This document shows positions 6,470-14,079 of a DNA stretch of 19,589 bases, one piece after another. Source of the DNA: JAPUIN01 sp041580375 (GTDB taxonomy: Bacteria; Acidobacteriota; Polarisedimenticolia; Gp22-AA2). The notes under the pieces were generated by a model. The model worked only from the letters and a program-made list of their open reading frames with translations, had not been told where the DNA came from and made no database searches. The stretch spans positions 1 through 19,589 of the forward strand of contig JBFGDZ010000054.1 in assembly GCA_041580375.1 (NCBI GenBank). The letters are read 5' to 3'. How positions within the stretch are numbered: the stretch's first letter is position 1; every line of letters begins with the position of its first letter. A program made the position numbers and the translations under genes.

Positions 6470-8635
6470 TCACGATGTGAGCGCCCGTCCGGTCCGGCCC
6501 TCCGCGCGGGCCCTCTCCTCATCCTGCTGCCGGCGCGCGCGGATCGCCTCGAGCTCGAGCGGATGCTCCTCAGCCATCTCCGATTCGCTCAGGGTTCCCG
6601 TGATCCAGGCCGTGTTCATCGGATAGACGTCCGGGTTGAAGACGACATAGTAGATGTGCCACACGAGGATCGCCAGGGTCGCCAGCCAGGCCTCGTAGAA
6701 GTGGATCGTCCGGGCCACGTCCCAGCCCAGCTTCGTGAGCATGCCGATGAACGTGTTCTCGAACCAGAGGATCACGCCCGTCACGCCCATGAGGGCGGTC
6801 CCCCAGACGAGGGCCCAGTACTCACTCTTCTCGACGTAGCCGAAGCGCCCGAAGCGGGGCCTCCGCTCGGAGAGCCCGACGTAGTAGGCCGCGGCGACGG
6901 CGAGATCCCGGAGATCGCTCCGACGCGGCAGGATGTCGCGCAAAAACGCCCGCCCGCGCGCCGTGACGATCACGTGGACCAGATGATACGCCGCGGCCGC
7001 GAGCATCACCACCCCCGCGATCCGGTGCAGCCACCCCCGCAGCTCGAAGAGATCGTCGCTGAGGCGGCGGAGAGCGACGACCCAGAACGCCTCCGGGTAA
7101 TGCAGCATGAAGCCCGTGACCACGAGAACGACGAAGCTGACCATGAGCGCGGCGTGCTGAAGGCGCTCGCTCAGCGTCATTCTCAGGTAGAGAGCGTGGC
7201 CGTGGGACTCTTCGGGAGCCGCGCCCCGCCGCATGCGGATGCGACGTTTCGCCTTGCGCGCGAAATCGAGCACGTTGTGGACGAGCATGGCGCCCACGAC
7301 GAGCACGATCAACGCGACGTAGGCCGTGGCGATCCAGTAGAGCAGAGGAGACTCCTCGCCGTTCAGCGCGACGTGCACGGACCCGATGGCGAACCGGCGA
7401 TTGGCTCCCGGATGGCATCGCCCGCACGTCTCCGCCAGGCGGTCCGGATGGACGCTCGAGGCGGGGTCGGACGAGGGGAGGATGGCGTGGGCGCCGTGGC
7501 AGGACGCGCAGTTCGCCACCTCCACGGCGCCGCCGCGCAGGGCCATGCCGTGATAGCTGTCCGCGAAGGTGGTGAACCGGTCGGCCGCGATGCCGTACTT
7601 CTCCGACAGCCGCACCGAGCTGTGGCACGGCGAGCAGACCTCCCAGGAGACGTTGGCCGGCGCCACGGGGGAGCCGGGATCGAGATGCTGCCGGATGTTG
7701 TGCTCGCCGTGGCAATCGGTGCAGACCGGAGCGTCCAGGTTGCCGCGCGCCACGGCCGCGCCGTGAACGCCGGCGCCGTAGGCGGCGGCGATCTCCGCGT
7801 GGCAGGCGCCGCACGTCTCCGGGATCCGCCGCTTGTGGACGCGCGACTCCGGGTCGAAACCCTTCCTCATCTCGTGGCTGCCATGGCAGTCGACGCACGT
7901 CGCGGCGGCCGCCACGCCGCCCGCCAGCGCGCGCCCGTGGACGCTGTTCTCGTAGGCCAGGATGAACCCCGCCTGCGGCGTCATCCGGGCGCGGACCTCG
8001 GGATCGTCCAGGTGGCAGGAGAGGCAGAGCTTCTCCTCCCGGATTTTGTGCGCCGCCGTGTCGCCGCCGGATCGGAGGTGATCGACGGCCTGGCGATGGC
8101 AGTCGAGGCATCCCGGCGCACCGTGCATCCCCGCCGCGTGGGATCGGCCGTGCTCCGATCCGGCGTACCGGGCGAGGACCTGCGCGTGGCAGCGGCCGCA
8201 CGACGCGATCTGGCCGCCCGCGCGCAGTCCGCCCTCCGGGTCGTCGAGGGGGCGGATCGCGTGGGTCCCGTGGCAGGACGCGCAGGACGGCGACGCGCCG
8301 TCCCGGCCGGGCGGACGCACGTGGAACAGGTGGGATCCTTCGGTGTCCGCGTGGCAGGTCCGGCAGTCGACCCGCGCCGCGTCGTGGGGCAGCTCGTCCG
8401 GGCGGACCGAAGCGTGGCAGTCGGCGCACTCCAGTCCGCCGTGGACGGAATCCCGGAGCGGGTCCGGATCGACGTGCAGGGAGACGCTGCGGCCCCCGCG
8501 CTCCATGGCGAGCGACGGATCGGCGTGGCAGGCGAGACACTCCTCGGAGGCCTGAAGTGAGTCGAGCCCGTGGGCCGCCGGGGCGGCCATGAGCAGCAGC
8601 GCTCCGATCCCCACCGCTCGCGCGAGGCCGGTCAC
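6470..8635 (-). CDS. CbcL-like fusion: 13-heme cytochrome c domain plus b-type membrane domain
   Basis: A 721-residue protein. A signal peptide (1-23) leads into 13 CxxCH motifs between residues 33 and 407. A membrane domain follows, with segments near 431-453, 491-511, 535-557, 605-625 and 645-666. His494, His512, His537, His551, His554, His645 and His660 lie in or next to these helices, as expected for a HydC/FdnI-like diheme cytochrome b that oxidises quinol. Geobacter CbcL has the same two-part plan, with fewer c hemes from memory; CbcL serves low-potential electron acceptors. The heme repeats resemble those of the nonaheme proteins. The GTG start overlaps the upstream stop as GTGA. No later start leaves a usable signal peptide. 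The 3' end is 11 bp before the Rieske ATG. Confidence 0.87.
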   Translation of the reverse strand: MTGLARAVGIGALLLMAAPAAHGLDSLQASEECLACHADPSLAMERGGRSVSLHVDPDPLRDSVHGGLECADCHASVRPDELPHDAARVDCRTCHADTEGSHLFHVRPPGRDGASPSCASCHGTHAIRPLDDPEGGLRAGGQIASCGRCHAQVLARYAGSEHGRSHAAGMHGAPGCLDCHRQAVDHLRSGGDTAAHKIREEKLCLSCHLDDPEVRARMTPQAGFILAYENSVHGRALAGGVAAAATCVDCHGSHEMRKGFDPESRVHKRRIPETCGACHAEIAAAYGAGVHGAAVARGNLDAPVCTDCHGEHNIRQHLDPGSPVAPANVSWEVCSPCHSSVRLSEKYGIAADRFTTFADSYHGMALRGGAVEVANCASCHGAHAILPSSDPASSVHPDRLAETCGRCHPGANRRFAIGSVHVALNGEESPLLYWIATAYVALIVLVVGAMLVHNVLDFARKAKRRIRMRRGAAPEESHGHALYLRMTLSERLQHAALMVSFVVLVVTGFMLHYPEAFWVVALRRLSDDLFELRGWLHRIAGVVMLAAAAYHLVHVIVTARGRAFLRDILPRRSDLRDLAVAAAYYVGLSERRPRFGRFGYVEKSEYWALVWGTALMGVTGVILWFENTFIGMLTKLGWDVARTIHFYEAWLATLAILVWHIYYVVFNPDVYPMNTAWITGTLSESEMAEEHPLELEAIRARRQQDEERARAEGRTGRALTS

Positions 8636-9912
8636 ACGGGATTTCGCCTCTCGATCTCCCTCACCTTCAGGACCAGGGCGACGATGACGGCCAGGATGAC
8701 GACGAGCGACAGGGCCAGGCCGGTCCTCCGGAAGCGCAGGTCGGCGAACGCCTGGCGGCCGGCCGCGACACCCGCCTCCGCGACGGCGGTCCCCTCGTCG
8801 GTGACTTTCAGGAAGCGGTCCTTGTCGAACCCGTGCGCCAACACGCGCGCCTCCACCAGCTGGTCCTGCGCCTTCTGCAGCGCGAATCGATCCGGACCGA
8901 CCTCCATGCCGGCCCGCTCGGCGCGATCGAGGAGCTCGTGCGCCGTCTCCAGCCGCACCTTCAGCCCCTCGAGACCCTCGCTCATCTCGGCGATGTCGTC
9001 GTAGACCGGCTCCCCCTCGGCGTGGCAGGGGGTGCAGGTCGAGTTCGGCCCCACGCCGAGCATGTCGTCCGTCGGACGCTCGACGGCGTGATTGCCGTGG
9101 CAGATCATGCACTGGATGCAGGCGGAGAGATCGATCCCGCGCTTCTCCTCGACCTCGCGGAACAGCGTCGCCTCGCGCCCGTGACAGCTCCCGCAGACGT
9201 TGAAGACGCTGTCGACGCCCGGCGGGACCGCCCCGTGGCTGCCGTGGCAGTCATTGCACGTGGGGGCCGAGAGGTCCCCCTTGTCGTACAGGGCGGTCGC
9301 GTGCACGCTCCTGCGGTACTCCTCAACCTGGTTCGTCGCGATCCGGTAGGGCTGCATGTACGCGGCGTCGGCGTGGCAGCGCGCGCAGGTGTCGGCGACG
9401 CGCGTGGGGTGGACGGCGGATCGGGGGTCCTTGACGGGGCGGATCCCGTGGACGCCGTGACAGTCGGTGCAGACCGCCACCTTCTCATCCCCCGTTGACA
9501 GGAGCTGGCCGTGCCGCGACGTCAGGTATTCGCTCAATTGATCGACGCGGCCGTGGGGATCGAACCGCTTCATGTAGTTCGCGTCCGCGTGGCAGCGGGC
9601 GCAGAACTGCGGCGTGTCGCGGCGCGCCGGCTTGCCGAGGAACCCGCGCGCCGGGTCGTGCGCCGCCTCCGGATCTCCGTCGCCTCCGGCACGCGGGTTG
9701 CCGCCGTGGCAGTCGTGACAGGCGAGCCCCTTCCGAAAGTGCACGTCGTCTTCGACGTGGAGCGTGGGCTCGAGAAGCTCGCCGTCGAACTGAGAGTGGC
9801 AGGCGATGCAGGAGTTCTCAGCCAGACGCGGCTTGGGCGGCGCCGGCTCCTCCGCGGCGAATGCCGGGGCAGCGGCCATCGTCAGAATCAGGGCGATCGC
9901 GAATCGGCGCAT
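8632..9912 (-). CDS. Nonaheme cytochrome c with C-terminal membrane anchor (copy 2)
   Basis: A 426-residue protein with a clear signal peptide (MRRFAIALILTM, cut near AFA-A20), 9 CxxCH motifs from residue 35 to 297, a helical stretch (about 303-390) and one membrane segment (about 397-416). The heme domain should be periplasmic and anchored at the inner membrane. It is a paralogue of the protein at 3667-4848. One motif lies in CIQCMICH (265-272): only CMICH fits CxxCH, leaving an extra Cys265. Start: the ATG at 9912 follows TGAGGTG and leaves a 7-bp gap to the cytochrome b stop; an ATG at 9933 would overlap that gene and spoil the signal peptide. Likely electron acceptor of the Rieske/b pair upstream. 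Confidence 0.86.
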   Translation of the reverse strand: MRRFAIALILTMAAAPAFAAEEPAPPKPRLAENSCIACHSQFDGELLEPTLHVEDDVHFRKGLACHDCHGGNPRAGGDGDPEAAHDPARGFLGKPARRDTPQFCARCHADANYMKRFDPHGRVDQLSEYLTSRHGQLLSTGDEKVAVCTDCHGVHGIRPVKDPRSAVHPTRVADTCARCHADAAYMQPYRIATNQVEEYRRSVHATALYDKGDLSAPTCNDCHGSHGAVPPGVDSVFNVCGSCHGREATLFREVEEKRGIDLSACIQCMICHGNHAVERPTDDMLGVGPNSTCTPCHAEGEPVYDDIAEMSEGLEGLKVRLETAHELLDRAERAGMEVGPDRFALQKAQDQLVEARVLAHGFDKDRFLKVTDEGTAVAEAGVAAGRQAFADLRFRRTGLALSLVVILAVIVALVLKVREIERRNPV

Positions 9913-9919
9913 CGGCACC

Positions 9920-11026
9920 TCAGCCGGGCACATAGGCCCAGATCGTCATGACGACGATGAAGATCAGGCTCGTCCAGCCGAACAGCGTGACGAAGAGCGC
10001 CATGCCCCGGTTCGTCGCCGGCGAGCGATCGAGAAAGGGGACGAGCAGCCAGACGATCGCGCCGAGGGAGATCGCCAGGATGCCGAACAGCTCTCCCTCG
10101 ATGCCCAGGACGTGCGCCGGCAGTTTCTTGAGAATCTGGAACATCCAGCAGAAGTACCACTCGGGGCGAATGCCGGCGGGGGCGGCGGCGAACGGATCGG
10201 CCTTCTCGCCGAGCTCCCATGGAAACAGCGCCGCGAGCGCGGCCAGCGCGCCGAGCGCGGCGCACCAGCCGATGCAGTCGCGCAGAAGGAATCCGGGGAC
10301 GAACGGCCGGGAGCGCGGCGCCGACCCGGAACGCCGCCGCTCCTCCTCGATCGACGGAGGCTCGCTCATGCCGTGCTTCTGCACGAGGTACAGGTGCGCC
10401 GCCAGGACCAGGGTCGTGAGGGCGGGCAGGATCGCGACGTGGAGGCCGTAGAATCGGGTCAGCGTCCCGCCGGTCACCTGCTCGCCGCCCCGCAGAAGCC
10501 GCAGCGTGAAGCCCCCGATGAGCGGCACGGCGCCCGCGACCTCCGTGCCGACCTGCGTGGCGAAGAACGCCAGCGCGTTCCACGGCAGGAGATACCCGGA
10601 GAAGCCGAAGGCGAGCATCAGGCCGAGCAGCGCGCACCCGGTGAACCAGGTGACCTCGCGCGGACGGCGGTACGCCCTCAGCAGCAGGACGCTGAACATG
10701 TGCGCGAAGAGGATGAAGATGAGCAGGTTCGCGGACCAGGAGTGCAGCGATCGCATCAACCAGCCGAACGGCACCTTCGTCACGATGAACTGGACGCTCT
10801 CGAACGCCTCCTCGGCCGAGGGGCGGTAGTAGAGGAGGAGCAGAATGCCGCTGATCACCTGGAGGATGAAGAGAAAGAGCGTCATTCCCCCCAGGTAGTA
10901 CCAGAGCGTGTGCCGGTGGAGCGGGACCTGCTTCTTGCGGCCCAGGCGCACGAAGTCCGACCATCCGACGCGCTCCTCGAGCCACGCGAGGAACCGTCCG
11001 GCCGCTGATTCCGGATTGGTGGTCAT
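9920..11026 (-). CDS. Cytochrome b of a Rieske/b complex, canonical copy
   Basis: A 368-residue cytochrome b/b6-family protein. All four heme histidines are present: His95 and His109 in helix B (14 apart) and His196 and His211 in helix D (15 apart, the b6-type spacing). The quinol-oxidation motif PEWY is intact at 288-291. The cytochrome b6-like part and the subunit IV-like part are in one chain. It should oxidise menaquinol together with the Rieske protein encoded just upstream, whose stop overlaps this ATG as ATGA. GAGGAGGTGATC lies about 12 nt before the start. No cytochrome c1 or petA gene follows; the next gene is a nonaheme cytochrome, which probably takes that role. Confidence 0.93.
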   Translation of the reverse strand: MTTNPESAAGRFLAWLEERVGWSDFVRLGRKKQVPLHRHTLWYYLGGMTLFLFILQVISGILLLLYYRPSAEEAFESVQFIVTKVPFGWLMRSLHSWSANLLIFILFAHMFSVLLLRAYRRPREVTWFTGCALLGLMLAFGFSGYLLPWNALAFFATQVGTEVAGAVPLIGGFTLRLLRGGEQVTGGTLTRFYGLHVAILPALTTLVLAAHLYLVQKHGMSEPPSIEEERRRSGSAPRSRPFVPGFLLRDCIGWCAALGALAALAALFPWELGEKADPFAAAPAGIRPEWYFCWMFQILKKLPAHVLGIEGELFGILAISLGAIVWLLVPFLDRSPATNRGMALFVTLFGWTSLIFIVVMTIWAYVPG

Positions 11027-11469
11027 GAGCGTGTGACGATCACCTCCTCGTTGGCGACGCGGACGTCGTACTGCTCCAGCGGCCGCGGCGGCGGCCCCGA
11101 CACATTGACCCCGTTGAGGTCGTAAAAGCCGTTGTGGCACGCGCACCAGATCTGCTGCAGGTCGCCCCGGTACTGTACCGTGCAGTTCAGGTGCGTGCAG
11201 GTCGCGGCGTAGGCGCGGTACTCGCCGCCGCCGGTCCGGATCAGGATGCCCGGCTGGCTTCCGAACCGGAACAGCATCCCCTCGTTCGGCTTGAGATCGC
11301 CCTCACGGGCGGCCACGACGCGCGAGGTCTGGGCCTCCGGGACCTCCGGGGGGGAGATGTACCGGATCACCGGATAGAGGACGGAGACGCACATCGCCCC
11401 CAGGGAGGTCCCGAGAAACCAGTTCAGAAAGCCGCGCCGCGTCGAGCCGGGGCTGTTCGACACGTTCAC
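11023..11469 (-). CDS. Rieske iron-sulfur protein with Tat signal (copy 2)
   Basis: A 148-residue protein. A twin-arginine motif STRRGFL (9-15) leads into one hydrophobic segment (about 16-38), as in Tat-exported Rieske proteins. Cluster loops are CTHLNC (Cys91, His93, Cys96) and CACHNGFY (Cys109, Cys111, His112). Gly replaces the Ser of high-potential Rieske proteins and Tyr is kept, a pattern known from menaquinol-linked types. The chosen GTG start overlaps the stop of the tetraheme gene as GTGA; its ribosome binding site is weak, so translational coupling is likely. A second GTG at 11463 would shorten the protein by two residues. Partner: the canonical cytochrome b downstream. Confidence 0.9.
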   Translation of the reverse strand: MNVSNSPGSTRRGFLNWFLGTSLGAMCVSVLYPVIRYISPPEVPEAQTSRVVAAREGDLKPNEGMLFRFGSQPGILIRTGGGEYRAYAATCTHLNCTVQYRGDLQQIWCACHNGFYDLNGVNVSGPPPRPLEQYDVRVANEEVIVTRS

Positions 11470-12026
11470 TTGCCCGCCGTCTTGGGATTCGGGTGCGCGA
11501 TCTTCGCGCTCGCGGCGGCGAAGTCGAATCCCTTGAAGCTCGGGCTGTCGGCGTTGTGGCACTGCTTGCAGGTCGCCTCGTTCGGGATGACGAGCCCCGC
11601 GGCGATCGACTGCTGCCGGTCCTTCATGACGGTCATCTTCCAGTAGTCGCCGCCCGGGCCGTGGCAGGACTCGCAGGAGACGCCGTCCTCCACCTTGTAC
11701 TTGTCGGTGAGCATGGCGGCCGGCGCGCCGTGCCCGGTGACGTGGCAGCGAAGGCACTCGTCCGCCTTCTGCGGATCGGCGATCCCCTTGGCGGCCGCGA
11801 CCTTCTTCGCCTCCTCGGTGCCGAGCGTGGCGTACGCCTTCGAGTGGGGAGATTCCTTCCACTTCGTGTACTGCGCCCCCTTCGCCGGGGAGTTATGGCA
11901 CATCTTGCACTTGTCCGCGCCGATGTACTTGTGGTCCGGGGCGTCCGCGGCCGAGAGAGTCGCTCCGGCGGCGAACAGGGCGAGCGCGGCGCAGGCCAGG
12001 GTGAGTCGTCCGGTCCGTCTTCTCAT
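11466..12026 (-). CDS. Tetraheme cytochrome c, c554-like family
   Basis: A 186-residue secreted protein. The signal peptide covers residues 1-27. Four CxxCH motifs are at 40-44, 91-95, 118-122 (CESCHGPGGDYW) and 153-157, followed by SPSFKGFDF. This order and wording match the cytochrome c554-like family. Four further histidines (32, 61, 99, 178) could be distal heme ligands. It is the first gene of the operon, with GGAGGG 8 nt before the ATG and candidate promoters at 12063-12095. Likely role: soluble periplasmic electron carrier from the Rieske/b complexes. An alternative is a filament-forming tetraheme cytochrome like OmcE, which I cannot confirm by eye. Confidence 0.85.
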   Translation of the reverse strand: MRRRTGRLTLACAALALFAAGATLSAADAPDHKYIGADKCKMCHNSPAKGAQYTKWKESPHSKAYATLGTEEAKKVAAAKGIADPQKADECLRCHVTGHGAPAAMLTDKYKVEDGVSCESCHGPGGDYWKMTVMKDRQQSIAAGLVIPNEATCKQCHNADSPSFKGFDFAAASAKIAHPNPKTAGK

Positions 12027-12062
12027 CAGGTGGTCCCTCCATTCGGTCCACACGTTCGAGTA

Positions 12063-12077
12063 GCGAATTCTATGCCA
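12063..12077 (-). promoter_or_regulatory. Sigma-54-like promoter of the cytochrome operon (candidate)
   Basis: Read on the minus strand: TGGCATA-GAAT-TCGC. The invariant GG and GC pairs have the correct spacing, and TGGCA matches fully; three other consensus positions differ. The -12 base is 37 nt before the ATG, almost the same as the 36 nt at the pyruvate oxidoreductase promoter (279-293). It overlaps a possible sigma-70 -10 element, so only one reading may be right. Confidence 0.4.
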
Positions 12078-12095
12078 CCGGTCCTCCCGTGACGA
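12067..12095 (-). promoter_or_regulatory. Sigma-70-like promoter of the cytochrome operon (alternative)
   Basis: TCGTCA, a 17-bp spacer and TAGAAT match the -35 and -10 consensus at 4 of 6 and 5 of 6 positions. Transcription would start near 12060, giving a leader of about 34 nt with the GGAGGG ribosome binding site. It overlaps the sigma-54-like site. Confidence 0.4.
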
Positions 12096-12120
12096 GACGC
12101 CCCCCGGCGGCATGGGCGTC
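12096..12120 (-). terminator. Hairpin between the two gene runs, possible terminator or operator
   Basis: GACGCCC and GGGCGTC form a perfect 7-bp stem around an 11-nt loop. It lies downstream of the beta-propeller gene and directly upstream of the promoter candidates. No T run follows, so intrinsic termination is uncertain. A protein-binding site or chance in GC-rich DNA are alternatives. Confidence 0.3.
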
Positions 12121-12166
12121 CCGGATCCTGCCATGCGAAACGATGCTCCCCCTTGCTCTCACCTCC

Positions 12167-13177
12167 TCATCGGGGCGCGACGAGAGCCCGGCTTTCCGGT
12201 CCGGCCGCGCCGGCCCGATGTTCAAAAACCTGGACTCTTCCCTCGAAACCCTGGCTGACGTAGATCCGGCCCCGTGCATCGAGCGCCAGGTCGGCCGGCT
12301 GGTACAGGAGCCCCGGGCGACGGCCGATGCCCGAGATCTCGCCGGTGCAGCGCCGGTCCGAGGTGGTCCACACGGTCATCAGCGTGCGCTGGCGATCGAG
12401 GACGACGACGTTCCCCTCCATGTCGAGCGCAGCCGAGACGGGGAACGCCATCTGACAGACGCCGGTTCCCTTGATTCCGATGAGCCCCAGGGATCCGCCG
12501 TCCGGGCCGAGGAGCTGCACCGCCCCCAGCATCGGCAGGCCGACGAGGACGACGTCGCCGTAGGCGTCGACCTGCCCCAGGATCTGGTCGCGCGCCTGCC
12601 TCTCGTTCAAGCCCGTCAGGAGATCGAACGAACCGGAGACCCGACCGTCGCGGTCCGCGATCCACAAACGGAAGTTCTCCTCGTCCAGGACGTACAGGCG
12701 GCTCCCGTCCGGCGCCAGGGCGATCGAAATCGGACGGGGCTCCCGCGATCCTTCGGGGAGACCGCTCAGCGCGAAGGTCCCGAGCGGGCGCCCGTCGAAA
12801 TCGAGGCGCATCAGGGTGCGCTCCGTCCCCCGGTAGGCCAGCAGGACGATGAGCCCGTCCGGATCGACGGCGACGTCGATCGGGGTGCTGAACACCCCGC
12901 CGCCGCGGATCTCGTAGGCGTACAGGCCCCGCTCGTCGAAGATCACGATGCGGTGGTTCAGGCGATCGCAGACGAAGATCTCCCCCGCGTGCAGGTCGGC
13001 GTGCACGGCGAGCGGCTGGCGCAGGCGGTCGCCCGCTCCGGGCAGGCCCAATCGCTTGAGATACCCGGGTACGCCCCCGTCGGTCGCGGCCCGTGCCGGC
13101 GGCGGGGCTAGGATCAGGCACGCCGCGGCGATCGCGAGGGCGCGCGGGATGCGCCGCGGTGCGCCGGGCCGGGTCAT
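12167..13177 (-). CDS. Secreted NHL-type beta-propeller protein
   Basis: A 336-residue protein with a signal peptide (about 1-31). The mature part is built of repeats with the pattern hydrophobic-strand, D-x-x-N-x-R-hydrophobic, such as VCDRLNHRIVIFDE and YVLDEENFRLWIAD, typical of six-bladed NHL propellers. No heme motif or catalytic residue is evident. Family knowledge: such propellers act as binding or scaffold proteins; several sit beside multiheme cytochrome genes in metal reducers. Its ATG overlaps the stop of the other propeller gene as ATGA, with GGAG 9 nt before the start. It ends this gene run; 140 bp separate it from the cytochrome operon. The exact role is unknown. Confidence 0.8.
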   Translation of the reverse strand: MTRPGAPRRIPRALAIAAACLILAPPPARAATDGGVPGYLKRLGLPGAGDRLRQPLAVHADLHAGEIFVCDRLNHRIVIFDERGLYAYEIRGGGVFSTPIDVAVDPDGLIVLLAYRGTERTLMRLDFDGRPLGTFALSGLPEGSREPRPISIALAPDGSRLYVLDEENFRLWIADRDGRVSGSFDLLTGLNERQARDQILGQVDAYGDVVLVGLPMLGAVQLLGPDGGSLGLIGIKGTGVCQMAFPVSAALDMEGNVVVLDRQRTLMTVWTTSDRRCTGEISGIGRRPGLLYQPADLALDARGRIYVSQGFEGRVQVFEHRAGAAGPESRALVAPR

Positions 13178-14079
13178 CGTTCCGGCTCCAGGCGGACGAT
13201 CTGGATCCGCCCGTTGCCCGAATCGGCGATCGCGATCCGATCGGGAGAGAGGCTCGCGGCGGCGCGCGGATAGAAGAGGCGCCCCGGCTCGTGCCCGCGC
13301 ACGCCGCCGAGCACCTCGACGCGTCCGCCCGCCTCGAGCCTCAGGAGCCGCGCCGTGTGGCGGTCGAGGACGATCGGGGGTCCGCTCCCCGAGACGGCCA
13401 GCGCGCACGGAAAGGGGGAGCGCGCGCCGTCACCCGGCAATCTCCAGGAGGCGCGCTCGGCGCCGTCGTCCCCGAAGCGCGCGACGGCGCCACCGAGGGC
13501 GTCCGCCGCGTAGTGGCCGCCGTCGGGCGCCGCGGCGAGCGCCTGGACGCGCCCGGCGGCGGGGCGCCGTCCGGTCACCGCTCCCGAGGAGGAGAGCGTG
13601 AGGATCTGCGAGGAGCCGGCGTCGTGCAGGAGGAACGCCCCGTCCGGGGCGGCCGCCAGCGCGCCCGGGCGGCTGCCCCGCGGCAGCGCCAGGGGGCGCA
13701 GCGTCCACGTGCCGCGATCCACGAGGAACAGTCCCTCCGGGCCGCGAGTCGTCACGAGGTAGCGTTCTCCGGAGCCGGCGATCCCCGCCGGAGTTCCCGG
13801 AAGCGGAAGGGACCGCAGAGCGCCCCACCCGCCCTCCGACTTCCGGAAGACCACCAGGCGCTTCCCCGAGGCGTCGGCGGCGACGACCTCGTCGGGCGCG
13901 GCCGCGGCGACGCCGACCGGCCAGCGCAGCTCGGCGTCCCCCTCACCGCGAAGCACCGACTCGAACACGAGGCGGGTCCCGGCGCCCCGCGCGTCCGCCG
14001 CGAGCAGGATCAGACCGATGCACGCCAGGAGGCCCGGCAGGAACCGGCGCATCCGTCCCGTCCCGATCCTCGTCGTCAT
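13174..14079 (-). CDS. Secreted beta-propeller (NHL-like) protein
   Basis: A 301-residue protein with a hydrophobic export segment (about 11-33). Repeats of about 40-45 residues with strands such as DEVVAADASGKRLVVF and the terminal DRIAIADSGNGRIQIVRL point to a beta-propeller related to the next protein but quite diverged. No cofactor motif is seen. Start: GGGAGG 6 nt before the ATG, which overlaps the 16-heme stop as ATGA; an inner ATG at 14052 would leave a shorter signal peptide. Two propellers after two paired-CxxCH cytochromes suggest a periplasmic or surface scaffold for them. Function not established. Confidence 0.75.
   Translation of the reverse strand: MTTRIGTGRMRRFLPGLLACIGLILLAADARGAGTRLVFESVLRGEGDAELRWPVGVAAAAPDEVVAADASGKRLVVFRKSEGGWGALRSLPLPGTPAGIAGSGERYLVTTRGPEGLFLVDRGTWTLRPLALPRGSRPGALAAAPDGAFLLHDAGSSQILTLSSSGAVTGRRPAAGRVQALAAAPDGGHYAADALGGAVARFGDDGAERASWRLPGDGARSPFPCALAVSGSGPPIVLDRHTARLLRLEAGGRVEVLGGVRGHEPGRLFYPRAAASLSPDRIAIADSGNGRIQIVRLEPER

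Noticed and set aside
8636..9112. N-terminal extension of the 13-heme/b fusion to 9112
   Set aside because: It lies inside the nonaheme gene in another frame; the GTG at 8635 gives a proper signal peptide and a GTGA overlap.
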